Of a DNA stretch of 64,000 nt, positions 34,904-43,523 are shown piece by piece. The notes under the pieces were generated by a model. That model saw nothing but the letters and a program-made list of their open reading frames with translations. It was not told where the DNA came from and ran no database searches. Source of the DNA: Anaerolineaceae bacterium UBA5211 (lineage in GTDB: Bacteria > Chloroflexota > Anaerolineae > Anaerolineales > Anaerolineaceae); NCBI GenBank assembly GCA_002412595.1, contig DHVJ01000006.1, positions 49,293 through 113,292 on the forward strand. Direction: 5' to 3'. Position 1 is the stretch's first letter; each line of letters starts with the position of its first letter. Made by a program: the position numbers and the translations under genes.

Positions 34904-35620
34904 TTAAGGTTGTTCGGTTGAAGAGCAAACTGGCACAATATCGGAATTGGTCTGGCTGTTGAGCGGTAATCCAAAATAAGGGGAAGGGTCCAGCGTGTTC
35001 GTTTTATCCAGCTCGTTCAAAAAACTACCGCTGCCATCGTCTTTGACCACAGAGAAATGCAAGTGAACACCCACCGGGTGATTTGGGGTGCCGGAATAGT
35101 TGCCCTGGTAACCCAGCAGGGTGCCGGCTTTGACGAAGACTTCGCTGGTGCCGGTGGGAAATTCGCTGGAAATGAAAGAGTTGCCGTTCTGATCGGCCAT
35201 GTGGGTGTAATAGGTCCAAATCTGGCGGCCCGGCTGCAGCGGGTCATCTGGAATGCGGATGATCAGGCTGGATTTCCAACTCTCCAGGCGTGACAGGTAG
35301 CCATCGTAAGCTGCGTAAACGGGTGTTAGGCCCGGTTCAGTGCCGCCGAAGATATCAATACCCTGGTGGGAGTGGCCGATGCGGAAGGAATCGCCCCAGA
35401 TGAAACCGACCAGACCGTCGCTTGGCATGGCAAAGGGTGCTTCGCCGCAGCGTTCGCCCGATTTGATGGCCCATTCCGTGTGCGCCTGCGGGTCGCGCAT
35501 CCATTCTGCGAATTTGAGGTAACGCGCCGGGCGGAAAAGATTGCGGGCGATGGTATAGCCAAAGAGGAGCACCAGGCCAATTCCGGCCAGGATCAAAATT
35601 GTTTTCAAGGTTTTCGTCAT
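34904..35620 (-). CDS. Membrane-anchored M23-family metallopeptidase
   Basis: The 238-residue protein has an N-terminal membrane anchor (about 7-25) and an M23 domain with the zinc motifs HSHQGIDIFGG (HxxxD) and GVHLHFSVV (HxH). Family members cut peptidoglycan cross-links or act as inactive scaffolds, and the ligands here look complete. The catalytic domain faces outside. It is 28 nt downstream of miaB on the same strand and 35 nt upstream of the AAC(3)-like gene. Confidence 0.9.
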   Translation of the reverse strand: MTKTLKTILILAGIGLVLLFGYTIARNLFRPARYLKFAEWMRDPQAHTEWAIKSGERCGEAPFAMPSDGLVGFIWGDSFRIGHSHQGIDIFGGTEPGLTPVYAAYDGYLSRLESWKSSLIIRIPDDPLQPGRQIWTYYTHMADQNGNSFISSEFPTGTSEVFVKAGTLLGYQGNYSGTPNHPVGVHLHFSVVKDDGSGSFLNELDKTNTLDPSPYFGLPLNSQTNSDIVPVCSSTEQP

Positions 35621-35648
35621 AGGCGTGTTTAAAGGCTAATGTGCTATT

Positions 35649-36962
35649 TTACACCGAGCCGATCATCGACCAGGGTCCGGTCCATTTGATGGTTACATCG
35701 CGGGTCTGTCCCAGCAGGTTCTCATCCGATTCCACGAAGACCAGTTTGTTGGTGGGGGTGCGCCCGCGCCAGCGGCCTTTGGCCTTGCTTTCGAACAACA
35801 CGGGGGTCTGCTTGCCCAGGTAGGTTTGATTGATCGCTGTGGTGATCTGTTTCTGCAATTCTTCAATGACGCGGAAGCGGCGCCATTTCTCTTCATCCGC
35901 TACATTATCCGGCATACTGCGTGTGGAAAGGGTGCCCTCGCGCGGCGAATAGCGCGCCACGTGGGTCATGTCTGGCCGCATGTTATTCAGGATGTCAACC
36001 GAACGCTCAAACTGCTCGGTGCTTTCACCTGGAAATCCCACGATCAGGTCGATGGCAATGGAAACCTGCTCAAAGCGCTGGTGGATTTTGTCCACCACTT
36101 CCAGGTATTGCGCGGCGGTGTACCCGCGGCGCATGGCTGCCAGCACCTGATCGTCGCCGGCCTGGATAGGTAGTTCGAAGTGCGGCATTACCTTGGGCAG
36201 CTCCGCCACAGCGTCCAACAGTGCGTCGCCCATATAATTGGGGTGCGAGGTCAGGAAGCGGATGCGTTCAAGCCCCTCCACTTCGTGCAGGCTGCGCAGT
36301 AATTGTGCCAGGGAAGGGTAGTCAGGTTGGTCCAATCCATAGCGGTCAACGATCTGGCCTAACAGGGTGATTTCTTTCACACCCTTATGTACCAGTGAGC
36401 GTGCGTCTGCCAGAATTTCTTCCGGCGGTCTGCTGATCTCGCGCCCGCGCTTCAACGGGATAATGCAATAGCTGCAGGCATGCGAGCAGCCAAACACGAT
36501 TGGCAGAAAAGCGGAGACCTGCTGTCCTCGAATGGACTGGGGCAGGGTGTAGGCGTATTCATCGTCCAGGATGTTTTCAATATAGCGGCGGCGGTCGTTC
36601 TCAACCGTGCGGGCCGAGCCAGTCAGCTTCTCAATTAAAGGAAAGGGGTCAGAAGGCTGGGAAAAGACATCCACATAAGGAAAACGCTGCTGCAGCGCCT
36701 CGTAGCCGCGCACACCCACCATGCAGCCCATCAGATTGATGATCAGCTCCGGTTTGCGCTGCTTCAAGCCTTTCAGGGAAGTCAGGCGGCCTATGGCTTT
36801 ATCCTCGGCACTCTGGCGCACCATGCAGGTATTCAACACGATCACATCCGCGTCTTCCACCTGCCGGCAGTCATGGTAGCCTAAGTCTTCCAAAGCGGCT
36901 GAAACGCGCAGGGAATCGGCGTTGTTCATTTGGCAGCCTTCAGTCCAAATATGATATTTCAC
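35649..36962 (-). CDS. miaB: tRNA-2-methylthio-N6-dimethylallyladenosine synthase
   Basis: MiaB adds the methylthio group to i6A37 in tRNAs reading UNN codons. The 437-residue protein starts YHIWTEGCQMNNADS (MiaB-type UPF0004 domain with cluster cysteines), has the radical SAM motif CSHACSYCIIP, the LGQIVDRYG and LPIQAGDDQVL segments, and a TRAM domain at the C-terminus. The frame is open 28 codons upstream, but GTG 36962 gives the family N-terminus, and a TATAAT stands 7 nt before it, so the mRNA is probably leaderless. Confidence 0.93.
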   Translation of the reverse strand: MKYHIWTEGCQMNNADSLRVSAALEDLGYHDCRQVEDADVIVLNTCMVRQSAEDKAIGRLTSLKGLKQRKPELIINLMGCMVGVRGYEALQQRFPYVDVFSQPSDPFPLIEKLTGSARTVENDRRRYIENILDDEYAYTLPQSIRGQQVSAFLPIVFGCSHACSYCIIPLKRGREISRPPEEILADARSLVHKGVKEITLLGQIVDRYGLDQPDYPSLAQLLRSLHEVEGLERIRFLTSHPNYMGDALLDAVAELPKVMPHFELPIQAGDDQVLAAMRRGYTAAQYLEVVDKIHQRFEQVSIAIDLIVGFPGESTEQFERSVDILNNMRPDMTHVARYSPREGTLSTRSMPDNVADEEKWRRFRVIEELQKQITTAINQTYLGKQTPVLFESKAKGRWRGRTPTNKLVFVESDENLLGQTRDVTIKWTGPWSMIGSV

Positions 36963-36969
36963 GCCCGCG

Positions 36970-36997
36970 ATTATATCAGCAATTCGGACAAAAACAA
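36970..36997 (-). promoter_or_regulatory. Promoter for a leaderless miaB transcript
   Basis: On the minus strand TTGTTT (36997-36992), a 16-bp spacer and TATAAT (36975-36970) are followed by 7 nt before GTG 36962. No ribosome binding site is visible. Confidence 0.65.
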
Positions 36998-37004
36998 TCG
37001 CATT

Positions 37005-37033
37005 TAGACAGCTGGGGGCGTTTCTGATACAAT
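37005..37033 (+). promoter_or_regulatory. Promoter for a leaderless transcript of the C39-TPR gene
   Basis: TAGACA (37005-37010), a 17-bp spacer and TACAAT (37028-37033) are followed by 6 nt before ATG 37040, back to back with the miaB promoter. Confidence 0.65.
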
Positions 37034-37039
37034 AGCGCA

Positions 37040-38350
37040 ATGCCATATCCCGAATATCTTCCTTACCAGCGCAAAAAAAAGCGCTGGCCGAGGGTTCTGT
37101 TTATTTCGATGGTTGTTCTGGCGCTGACCGGCCTGCTGCTTTACCAAATCCCTTATATTCACCGGCGTGCAAGCTGGCGGCTGGATATCGCTTCAACCTA
37201 TATCCGCATGGTGCTGAACCCGGTTAAAGATCTGCCTACACCGGCTGTGCAAGTGGCAGCCGAACCGCAGGTCGAGACCACCAATGCTGCACCGCCGACT
37301 AACACACCCGAACCTACAGCAACTGCGCTGCCAACCGCCACGCCTATTTACACGCCCACTGCCACGCTGGTGCCGACTCCCATTCCGGCTTCGGTGGTGC
37401 TGGATCCGCCGGCTTACGATGAGGTGCGTGATAAACAGGATGTGAACAACTGTGGACCGGCTACGATGGCGCTCTACCTGCGCTATTATGGCTGGGACGG
37501 TACCCAATATGATGTTGCTAAAATTGCCAAACCGGAAGATGACGACCGCAATGTGAATGTGGAAGAGTTAATCTATTACGTGCGCAACTACGCAGGTTGG
37601 CTCAATGCCGAATTTCGCGTAGGCGGTGATCTGGATACCCTGAAAAATATCATTGCTTCCGGCATTCCGGTCATGATCGAAGAAACCTTCACCACCGACC
37701 GCCAATATTGGCCGGAAGATGATAAATGGGCCGGGCATTATCTGCTCATTACCGGATACGATGATGCCAATCAGGTCTTTACTGCTCAGGATTCGGAGTT
37801 GGGACCCAACCAGCATATTCTCTATGATGATCTGGATGACCACTGGCAGTCTTTTAACCGCGTGTATATCATGGTCTATCCGCCCGAAATGGAGCCAGCG
37901 CTGATGAGCGTTTTGGGCGACAATTGGGACGCGGATATCAACCGCCAACATGCTTTGGAAACTGCCCAATATGAAACTCAGGAAGATCCGCAGAATGCCT
38001 TTGTCTGGTTCAACTTGGGCACCAATCTGACTTATTTCGAACGCTACGATGAAGCCGCGGATGCCTACGACACGGCCCGCACCATTGGTCTGCCGCAGCG
38101 TATGCTGCGCTACCAGTTCGGACCGTTCATTTCCTATTTCCACTCCTTACGCACAGAAGAATTGCTGGCCCTGACCAAGTATGCTTTGGGAATCACGCGT
38201 ACTTCTGAAGAGGCCATGTTGTGGCGCGGCTGGGCTTTCTACCGCCAGGGTGACAGCTCGACGGCTTTGAAATATTTCCACGATGCGCTCAAGATCCATC
38301 CCAATTATGAGGATGCTCAGCTGGCCATTCAAACTGTTCAAGGTGGATAA
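37040..38350 (+). CDS. Membrane-anchored C39-like peptidase with TPR tail
   Basis: The 436-residue protein has a basic N-terminus, one membrane anchor (about 20-38), a Pro/Thr-rich linker (about 75-120), a C39-like papain fold (catalytic Cys in NNCGPATMALYLRYYG, His in GHYLLITGYDD) and TPR repeats near the C-terminus (WFNLGTNLTYFERYDEAADAYD, GWAFYRQGDSSTALKYFHDALK). The Cys/His pair is intact, so cysteine peptidase activity outside the membrane is likely. Nothing visible indicates its target. A HAD gene follows after 3 nt. Confidence 0.87.
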   Translation: MPYPEYLPYQRKKKRWPRVLFISMVVLALTGLLLYQIPYIHRRASWRLDIASTYIRMVLNPVKDLPTPAVQVAAEPQVETTNAAPPTNTPEPTATALPTATPIYTPTATLVPTPIPASVVLDPPAYDEVRDKQDVNNCGPATMALYLRYYGWDGTQYDVAKIAKPEDDDRNVNVEELIYYVRNYAGWLNAEFRVGGDLDTLKNIIASGIPVMIEETFTTDRQYWPEDDKWAGHYLLITGYDDANQVFTAQDSELGPNQHILYDDLDDHWQSFNRVYIMVYPPEMEPALMSVLGDNWDADINRQHALETAQYETQEDPQNAFVWFNLGTNLTYFERYDEAADAYDTARTIGLPQRMLRYQFGPFISYFHSLRTEELLALTKYALGITRTSEEAMLWRGWAFYRQGDSSTALKYFHDALKIHPNYEDAQLAIQTVQGG

Positions 38351-38353
38351 GTC

Positions 38354-39061
38354 ATGCAGGTAGGCGCGCACCTGAATCTGGACCAGATCCGGGCCATTAT
38401 TTTTGACATCGACGGTACGTTGAGCGACTCGGATGACCAAATGGTCATGAAAATCGAGCGCTCTCTCAACCCGTTGCGATTTTTACTTTCCGATACTGGC
38501 CGGTATGCCGCCGCGCGCTGGTTGGTGATGGCAGCGGAATCCCCCGGTAATTTCCTCTATAATCTGACCGACCGCTGGTCACTGGATAGTTACCTGATCA
38601 AACAGCTTGACCGGTTGTCACAGCAGCGTAAACAGCACATCAAACGCTACTGGATTATTCCCGGTGTGGAAGAGATGCTGCGCCGCGCGGCTGCCCGGCT
38701 GCCGCTGGCAGTGGTGAGTGCGCGTGATGAAAGCAGCAGCCTGGCTTTCATCCGCCAATTTCACCTGGAACCCTATTTCAAAGTGATTGTGACCTCGCAA
38801 ACCTGCGAACACACCAAACCCTTTCCCGACCCGCTGCTGTATGCCGCGCGCGAGATGCAGGTAGCACCGGAAAATTGCTTGATGGTTGGGGATACCACGG
38901 TGGACATGCGCGCCGCCCGTTTGGCAGGTATGCAGGCGCTGGGGGTGTTGTGCGGTTTTGGACGGCAGCGCGAGTTGCTGCGCGCAGGCGCGCAGGAAAT
39001 CCTGAATTCCACCGCTGAAGTTTTGGATTTGTTGGAGAATCGGCTTAAAGCGGCAGGATAA
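38354..39061 (+). CDS. HAD-family hydrolase (phosphoglycolate phosphatase-like)
   Basis: The 235-residue protein has the HAD nucleophile motif IIFDIDGTLSD (Asp and Asp+2), motif II PLAVVSARDESS, and motif III/IV TKPFPDPLLY with MVGDTTVDMRAARLAGM. A helical cap lies between (about 40-100). The substrate is unknown. It follows the C39-TPR gene by 3 nt, and its 3' end overlaps the convergent ABC ATPase gene by 17 nt. Confidence 0.88.
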   Translation: MQVGAHLNLDQIRAIIFDIDGTLSDSDDQMVMKIERSLNPLRFLLSDTGRYAAARWLVMAAESPGNFLYNLTDRWSLDSYLIKQLDRLSQQRKQHIKRYWIIPGVEEMLRRAAARLPLAVVSARDESSSLAFIRQFHLEPYFKVIVTSQTCEHTKPFPDPLLYAAREMQVAPENCLMVGDTTVDMRAARLAGMQALGVLCGFGRQRELLRAGAQEILNSTAEVLDLLENRLKAAG

Positions 39062-39815
39062 TGGTGCCCTGCTTACCGGGGGATTGAAAAACTTCTACAG
39101 ATAAACCATAAATTTCCTGAATGCGTTCAGGCACCAGAACGTCTGCGGCGCTGCCGCTGGCGGCTACTTTCCCGTCTTTCATAGCCATGACCGTGTCGCC
39201 GAAGCGCGCGGCCAGGTTCAGGTCGTGCAGTGCGATCAGGATGGTCTTGCCTTGCTGGCTGGCCAGGTTTTTGGTGATCTCCAGGAACTCGATTTGGTAG
39301 CGTAAGTCCAGGTGCGAGGTGGGTTCGTCCATCATCAACACTGGAGTATCCTGGGCTAGGGCACGCGCCAGGATGACGCGCTGGCGTTCGCCGGAGGAAA
39401 GATCACTGCACCAACGTCCGGCAAAACCTTCCACATCCGTTAACCGCATGGCTTCATGCGCGATTTCCGTATCCCTGGCGGAGAGCGTCCCCAGCCAATT
39501 GAGGTGCGGCGTGCGTCCCATCAACACCACTTCTTCCACCGAAAAGGCGGGCGGAATATAGGTGGACTGCGGCACGACTGCCAGCAGGCGCGCGCGCGAA
39601 GTCTCGTCGCTCTGCAGCAGGTCCGTTCCGTTGATATGGCATTCGCCCTGCACATTGGGCAGCACCCCGCTGATGGCGCGGATCAAAGTGGTCTTGCCGC
39701 ATCCGTTCGGCCCGATCACGGCTAAAACCCGCCCGGGCGGCAGCTCGAAATGGATATCCCGCAGGATTGGCTCGCGCGTGTAACCCGCGCTTTCAATGGC
39801 AGTGCGCATCAACAT
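39045..39815 (-). CDS. ABC transporter ATPase, cobalamin/siderophore importer type
   Basis: The 256-residue protein has Walker A GPNGCGKTT, Q-loop VVPQSTYIPP, signature DLSSGERQRVILARALAQ, Walker B VLMMDEPTSHLD and the H-loop ALHDLNLAARFGD, as in BtuD/FecE ATPases. It is the third gene of the importer operon (binding protein, permease, ATPase). The cobalamin riboswitch ahead of the operon makes cobalamin or a corrinoid the likely substrate. ATG 39809 is an alternative start. Confidence 0.92.
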   Translation of the reverse strand: MLMRTAIESAGYTREPILRDIHFELPPGRVLAVIGPNGCGKTTLIRAISGVLPNVQGECHINGTDLLQSDETSRARLLAVVPQSTYIPPAFSVEEVVLMGRTPHLNWLGTLSARDTEIAHEAMRLTDVEGFAGRWCSDLSSGERQRVILARALAQDTPVLMMDEPTSHLDLRYQIEFLEITKNLASQQGKTILIALHDLNLAARFGDTVMAMKDGKVAASGSAADVLVPERIQEIYGLSVEVFQSPGKQGTIILPL

Positions 39816-39820
39816 CAGTT

Positions 39821-40846
39821 TTACCAGCTCTTACCTTTTGATTGGCGCATGATGAATAAGAAAAAGGGCGCTCCGCATAATGCAGTGATGATGCCTACTG
39901 GCAGTTCTTGGGGTGCCATAAGCACGCGCGCCAGCACATCCGCGATCACTAAAAATGCACCCCCGCACAGCATGGACAGCGGCAGCATGCGGCGCATATC
40001 CCCGCCCCAGAGCCGGCGGGTGATATGCGGGATGATCAGGCCCACAAAGCCGATAATGCCGGAAAATGCCACTGCGGCGGCTGTCGCCAGCGTGGCGGCC
40101 AGAATGATCTGGGTGCGCACGTGCGATACTTTGATACCCAGCTGCTGGGCCTGCTCGTCGCCCAACTGTAGAATGTTCAGTTTATAGGAAAGCGCTAACA
40201 GTGCCCCCAGCCCGACCAAAGCGTAGGGCAGCATGCCCAGAACAGGCTTCCAACCGGACATGGTGCTGCCGCCCAACATCCACACAAAAGCGCGCCGCAG
40301 TTCGCCGCCGGCATTGACCATCATAAAGGAACTCAACGCGGTGGCAAAAGACGACACCGCTACACCGGCCAGGATCAGGTTGGTGACTGGCAGAGTTCTA
40401 CCAACGCGTGCCAGCCGGAATACCAAAAAGACGGCCAGCAGTGACCCGGCAAAAGAAGCCAGCGGTACCGCCAGATAACCCAGGGTTGTGCTGGGCCACT
40501 GCAGTGACATAGCCGCCACGGCTCCCACGCCCGCGCCGGAAGCGGCCCCAATCAGGTAAGGGTCGGCCAACGGGTTGCGGAACAGCCCCTGGTAAGCGCA
40601 GCCGCTGCCCGACAGCGCTGCCCCGGCCAGCAGCATCAGCAGCGTGCGCGGCAGGCGCAGGGTCAGCAGGATGATGCTTTGGATGTTCTCGCTCTCCCCT
40701 TCCAACGGCAGCCCGCGTAGGGCCTGCCACAGAATGGTGAATGTCTCTCGGGGAGAAATGGAAACACTGCCCACCCCAATACCCAACAACACGGCAGCGA
40801 TGACCACAGCCGTACAGATCAGGATGGGACGGGTCAGATTTTTCAT
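39821..40846 (-). CDS. FecCD/BtuC-family permease
   Basis: The 341-residue protein has the ten-helix pattern of BtuC/FecD permeases, with the landmarks LRLPRTLLMLLAGAALSGSGCAYQGLFRNPLADPYLIG and GFVGLIIPHITRRLWG read in separate segments. It is membrane-embedded and pairs with the ATPase gene 5 nt downstream. It follows the binding-protein gene after 3 nt. A cobalamin role is inferred from the riboswitch. Confidence 0.93.
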   Translation of the reverse strand: MKNLTRPILICTAVVIAAVLLGIGVGSVSISPRETFTILWQALRGLPLEGESENIQSIILLTLRLPRTLLMLLAGAALSGSGCAYQGLFRNPLADPYLIGAASGAGVGAVAAMSLQWPSTTLGYLAVPLASFAGSLLAVFLVFRLARVGRTLPVTNLILAGVAVSSFATALSSFMMVNAGGELRRAFVWMLGGSTMSGWKPVLGMLPYALVGLGALLALSYKLNILQLGDEQAQQLGIKVSHVRTQIILAATLATAAAVAFSGIIGFVGLIIPHITRRLWGGDMRRMLPLSMLCGGAFLVIADVLARVLMAPQELPVGIITALCGAPFFLFIMRQSKGKSW

Positions 40847-40849
40847 GCT

Positions 40850-41779
40850 CTATTTGAAAAGGTCCGGGTGCAGGATTTTCGCCAGCGTTTCCAAACCGTC
40901 CACCTGGCGCGGACCGAAGCGTGCCAGCAGATCATCATCGAATGGAATCACCCGATCCTCTTTGACCGCGCTGAGTGTGCTCCAGCCGGCTCGTTCCAGC
41001 AGAGATTCCGGTGTGACGCCCCAGGCTGCGTCGCCCAGGATGATGTAATTTGGGTCAGCTACCAGCAGGTTCTCCAGGCTGATCTGGGCCCATTCGGCTT
41101 CCATGGCGTCGCCCACGTTCTCGCCGCCGGCGCGCGCGATCAGGTCACTGTAATAGGTGCCGGGGCCGGGCGTGTATGGTTTGGCAGGGTCGCTGGCATC
41201 CAGTTCGTAATAGACGCTGGGCTTTATCGTTACATCCGCCAGCGCATCTTCAACCGCGCTGATGCGGGTGTTTAACTCATCTGCCAGGGTTTGGGCTTCG
41301 TCTGAGTGTCCGCTGAGCTGACCCAGGGTCAGGATGGCTTCCAGCGTGCCGTCCAGGTCGGAAGGATTGGACAGATAGTAAACAGTCAAACCCAGGTCCT
41401 GCAACGATTGCACCAGTTCAGGCGTGTTGATGCTGCCGGCGATCACCAGATCAGGTTCCAAACTGAGGATGGTTTCCAGGTCATATTCGGAATACCCGCC
41501 GCCGATGTCCGGCAGGGCCAGGGCATCTTCGGGATAGTCCGAGAAGGAATCGCGGCCGATAACCTGCTCTCCCGCGCCAATGGCGAACAGGATCTCGGTC
41601 AGGGGCGGAGAAAGCGTGACGATCTTCTGTGCGGGCGCGTCCAGCGCGACTGTCCGCTCCAGACCATCTACCAGGTTGATTTCCGCCTGGGCGGCTGGTG
41701 CGGGCGCGGCACAGGCGCCCAACAGCGCTGCGGCTGCCAGGATGGTCAGGAATAGGGTAGCTAAACTCTTATTCTTCAT
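40850..41779 (-). CDS. ABC transporter substrate-binding lipoprotein, BtuF type
   Basis: The 309-residue protein has a lipoprotein signal (lipobox LLGAC, Cys22) and a class III binding fold: KIVTLSPPLTEILFAIGAG, DIGGGYSEYDLETILSLEPDLVI, VYYLSNPSDLDGT and IPFDDDLLARFGPRQVDGL. GAGGA is 8 nt before the ATG. It is the first gene after the cobalamin riboswitch and its terminator, so corrinoid capture is the likely role. Confidence 0.9.
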   Translation of the reverse strand: MKNKSLATLFLTILAAAALLGACAAPAPAAQAEINLVDGLERTVALDAPAQKIVTLSPPLTEILFAIGAGEQVIGRDSFSDYPEDALALPDIGGGYSEYDLETILSLEPDLVIAGSINTPELVQSLQDLGLTVYYLSNPSDLDGTLEAILTLGQLSGHSDEAQTLADELNTRISAVEDALADVTIKPSVYYELDASDPAKPYTPGPGTYYSDLIARAGGENVGDAMEAEWAQISLENLLVADPNYIILGDAAWGVTPESLLERAGWSTLSAVKEDRVIPFDDDLLARFGPRQVDGLETLAKILHPDLFK

Positions 41780-41822
41780 GTGTTTATTTCCTCTTGCAAT
41801 TCTTACAACCAGGCGGGGAAAT

Positions 41823-41851
41823 AAAAAATCCCCTGCCAGTTGGACAGGGGA
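41823..41851 (-). terminator. Expression-platform terminator of the cobalamin riboswitch
   Basis: On the minus strand TCCCCTG (41851-41845) pairs with CAGGGGA (41835-41829), followed by a T6 run. It lies between the aptamer and the binding-protein gene, so ligand binding probably stops transcription here. Confidence 0.75.
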
Positions 41852-41910
41852 ATGCTTTTGTTGAAATCGGCATCTTTCCAGCTCCTATCCGCGAGGGCGT
41901 GGTTGGGCCG

Positions 41911-42043
41911 CTTCTGGCGGGCGTCCTGGCTTGGAATGCGATTCCTTACAGTTGCGCGACAGCGCCGGACTTTCCTTTTTGATTCTGTCAAGGAGCACCG
42001 GCTTCGCCTTTGAGCCTTCCCATCCGGGGGATAGGCACCAGAG
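41911..42043 (-). promoter_or_regulatory. Cobalamin riboswitch
   Basis: Read on the minus strand the aptamer shows the standard landmarks in order: GGTGCCTATC, GGGAAGG, GAAGCCGGTGC, AGTCCGGCGCTGTCGCGCAACTGT with the B12 box, and a closing AAGCCAGGACGCCCGCC. It lies ahead of a BtuFCD-type importer, with a terminator hairpin between (41823-41851), the usual arrangement for repression by cobalamin. Boundaries are approximate. Confidence 0.92.
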
Positions 42044-42112
42044 CAGCATGGTTGTGTGTTGTCATTGTACAGATGAAGCCCGGCCGCGTCAAGCAGCCGG
42101 GTGATTTGGGTG

Positions 42113-43024
42113 TCAGGCAGGCAGCAGGTCGAGGATGCCGTGCGGGCTGGTGATGATGCGCCGTGCGGCCGCGTTGCCCATTTGCAGGGCTTTCTCTGGG
42201 GATTCACCTGCCAGTACCCCGGCCAGGAACCCGCCGTTGAAGCTGTCGCCTGCGCCGCTTGTGTCCACGATTTCTTGCGGCGTCAGCGCCAGGGCTTTTT
42301 GTTGGATCGTCTGATCGGCATCAGCATAGCGACAGCCTTGCGCACCCATCTTGACGATTACTGACCGGCAGCCCTGACCTAGCAAGGCATCGATTTGGTC
42401 GTGCAGGTTACCTCCGTTGGACAGGCGGCCTAACTCGTCCTGATTGGGCAGAAAGTAGTCGATGTGCATGAGCAGGCTGCGCACTTTTTTTTGCACGGCC
42501 GGGGAAAAACAAACGCCCGGGTCGAGGCTGGTGGTCAGTCCCAACTTTTTGGCACACAGCACCAAGCGCCGCGCGACTTGGAATTGTTCTTCATCTGGCA
42601 GTATATAGCCGGAAAGGTGCAGGTGGCTGAATTCCGGCAGGCGTGGCAGTATGGCTAATTCCGGCAGGGGTTGGGCGTTGGCGCCGCGGTTGCCGAAGGT
42701 GGTGTGCTCCCCGCCAGGTGTGGCCGCGATCAGAAAGAAACCGCTTTGCTGATCTGGCAGCAGACGTATGAAGGCGTTATCCACACCGGTCGCGCGGATC
42801 TTCTGCAAAGCAAAATCCGCGAACATATCGCTGCCCAGGTTGCCGGCCAGTGCAGTGGAGATACCCAGCCCGGCCAGTGTCAAAGCAGTCAGGCAGCCGG
42901 AACCGCCCAGGCGCATATCTGCTTGTGTGGCGTGTGCTGCGCCGCCTTCGGGCGGGTAGGCGCTGGTTTGCATATTGAAATCAATGGCGATGTCGCCCAA
43001 TACCAAAACTTTGATGTTGGTCAT
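42113..43024 (-). CDS. PfkB-family carbohydrate kinase
   Basis: The 303-residue protein has the ribokinase-like fold: VLVLGDIAIDF at the start, MRLGGSGCLTALTLAGLG, DPGVCFSP, FLPNQDELG and the catalytic motif DTSGAGDSFNGGF with the base Asp. Members phosphorylate sugars or nucleosides, and the substrate cannot be told from sequence. A 29-codon remnant of another gene lies upstream on the same strand, so a partner gene may have been lost. It ends about 70 nt before the cobalamin aptamer. Confidence 0.9.
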   Translation of the reverse strand: MTNIKVLVLGDIAIDFNMQTSAYPPEGGAAHATQADMRLGGSGCLTALTLAGLGISTALAGNLGSDMFADFALQKIRATGVDNAFIRLLPDQQSGFFLIAATPGGEHTTFGNRGANAQPLPELAILPRLPEFSHLHLSGYILPDEEQFQVARRLVLCAKKLGLTTSLDPGVCFSPAVQKKVRSLLMHIDYFLPNQDELGRLSNGGNLHDQIDALLGQGCRSVIVKMGAQGCRYADADQTIQQKALALTPQEIVDTSGAGDSFNGGFLAGVLAGESPEKALQMGNAAARRIITSPHGILDLLPA

Positions 43025-43038
43025 ATGATTTTGATTTG

Positions 43039-43128
43039 TTAGCGGGTAGTCTGCACTGCTTCCATGAAGCGCTGCACGTGCGATAAATTGACCGGCCGGT
43101 CAGGGTGACCTTTTTCCGGTTCCTTGCG
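43039..43128 (-). pseudogene. Possible C-terminal remnant of a lost gene upstream of pfkB
   Basis: A 29-codon frame ends in TAA and reads like a natural protein C-terminus (KEPEKGHPDRPVNL, then SHVQRFMEAVQ). It is closed directly upstream by an in-frame TAG, and no start codon or ribosome binding site is present. I cannot name the family. A sugar-catabolism enzyme would fit the neighbouring PfkB gene, but this is a guess. Confidence 0.35.
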
Positions 43129-43268
43129 CTATTCATATAAGTTTCCCGTTATGCATGCCTCCAGGATTTTTGTTAATTGTAAAGGATTGTCCCAATTTCG
43201 GAAGTTTGAAATTGCGCATTTTTTAGAACTACTTTTTTATCGATTGTATAGTTAGGGATTAATGCTTT

Positions 43269-43397
43269 ATTGTCATCCTGAGGGAGCGCAGCGACCGCGA
43301 GGATCTCGGCTTGCAAACATACAATGTCAATGAGACCGAGATTTTCTCCCCAATGGGAGTGTTTCACGATCACCCCTTCGGGGTTCAAGATGACAAT
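43269..43397. repeat. Dispersed inverted repeat, copy 3 (GTCATCCTG family)
   Basis: ATTGTCAT (43269-43276) is matched by ATGACAAT (43390-43397), and inside GATCTCGG (43302-43309) faces CCGAGATT (43336-43343). It has the same outer and inner boxes as the copy at 10704. Confidence 0.72.
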
Positions 43398-43523
43398 CAG
43401 CGACGTGAGAGCAATCTCCCGTACATACTAAAAAAAATGCGCCTGCCGGACGTTGGTGTCGTTCCCAGCCCGCCAGTCGTTCCATGATAAAATCCACGCA
43501 ATAACCTTTTGGAGAGTAAACGT

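Larger units (their letters stand above)
43025..43523. other. Intergenic region between the PfkB gene and metG
   Basis: Holds a decayed coding remnant (43039-43128, minus), A/T-rich DNA with no gene, a large inverted repeat (43269-43397), and the metG upstream region with GATAAAAT (about 43486-43493) and GGAGAG (43511-43516). A 71-codon frame over the repeat is a chance ORF. Confidence 0.7.

Noticed and set aside
43173..43388. 71-codon minus-strand frame between the PfkB gene and metG
   Set aside because: It lies almost wholly over the inverted repeat and its composition follows the repeat; no ribosome binding site or recognisable domain.
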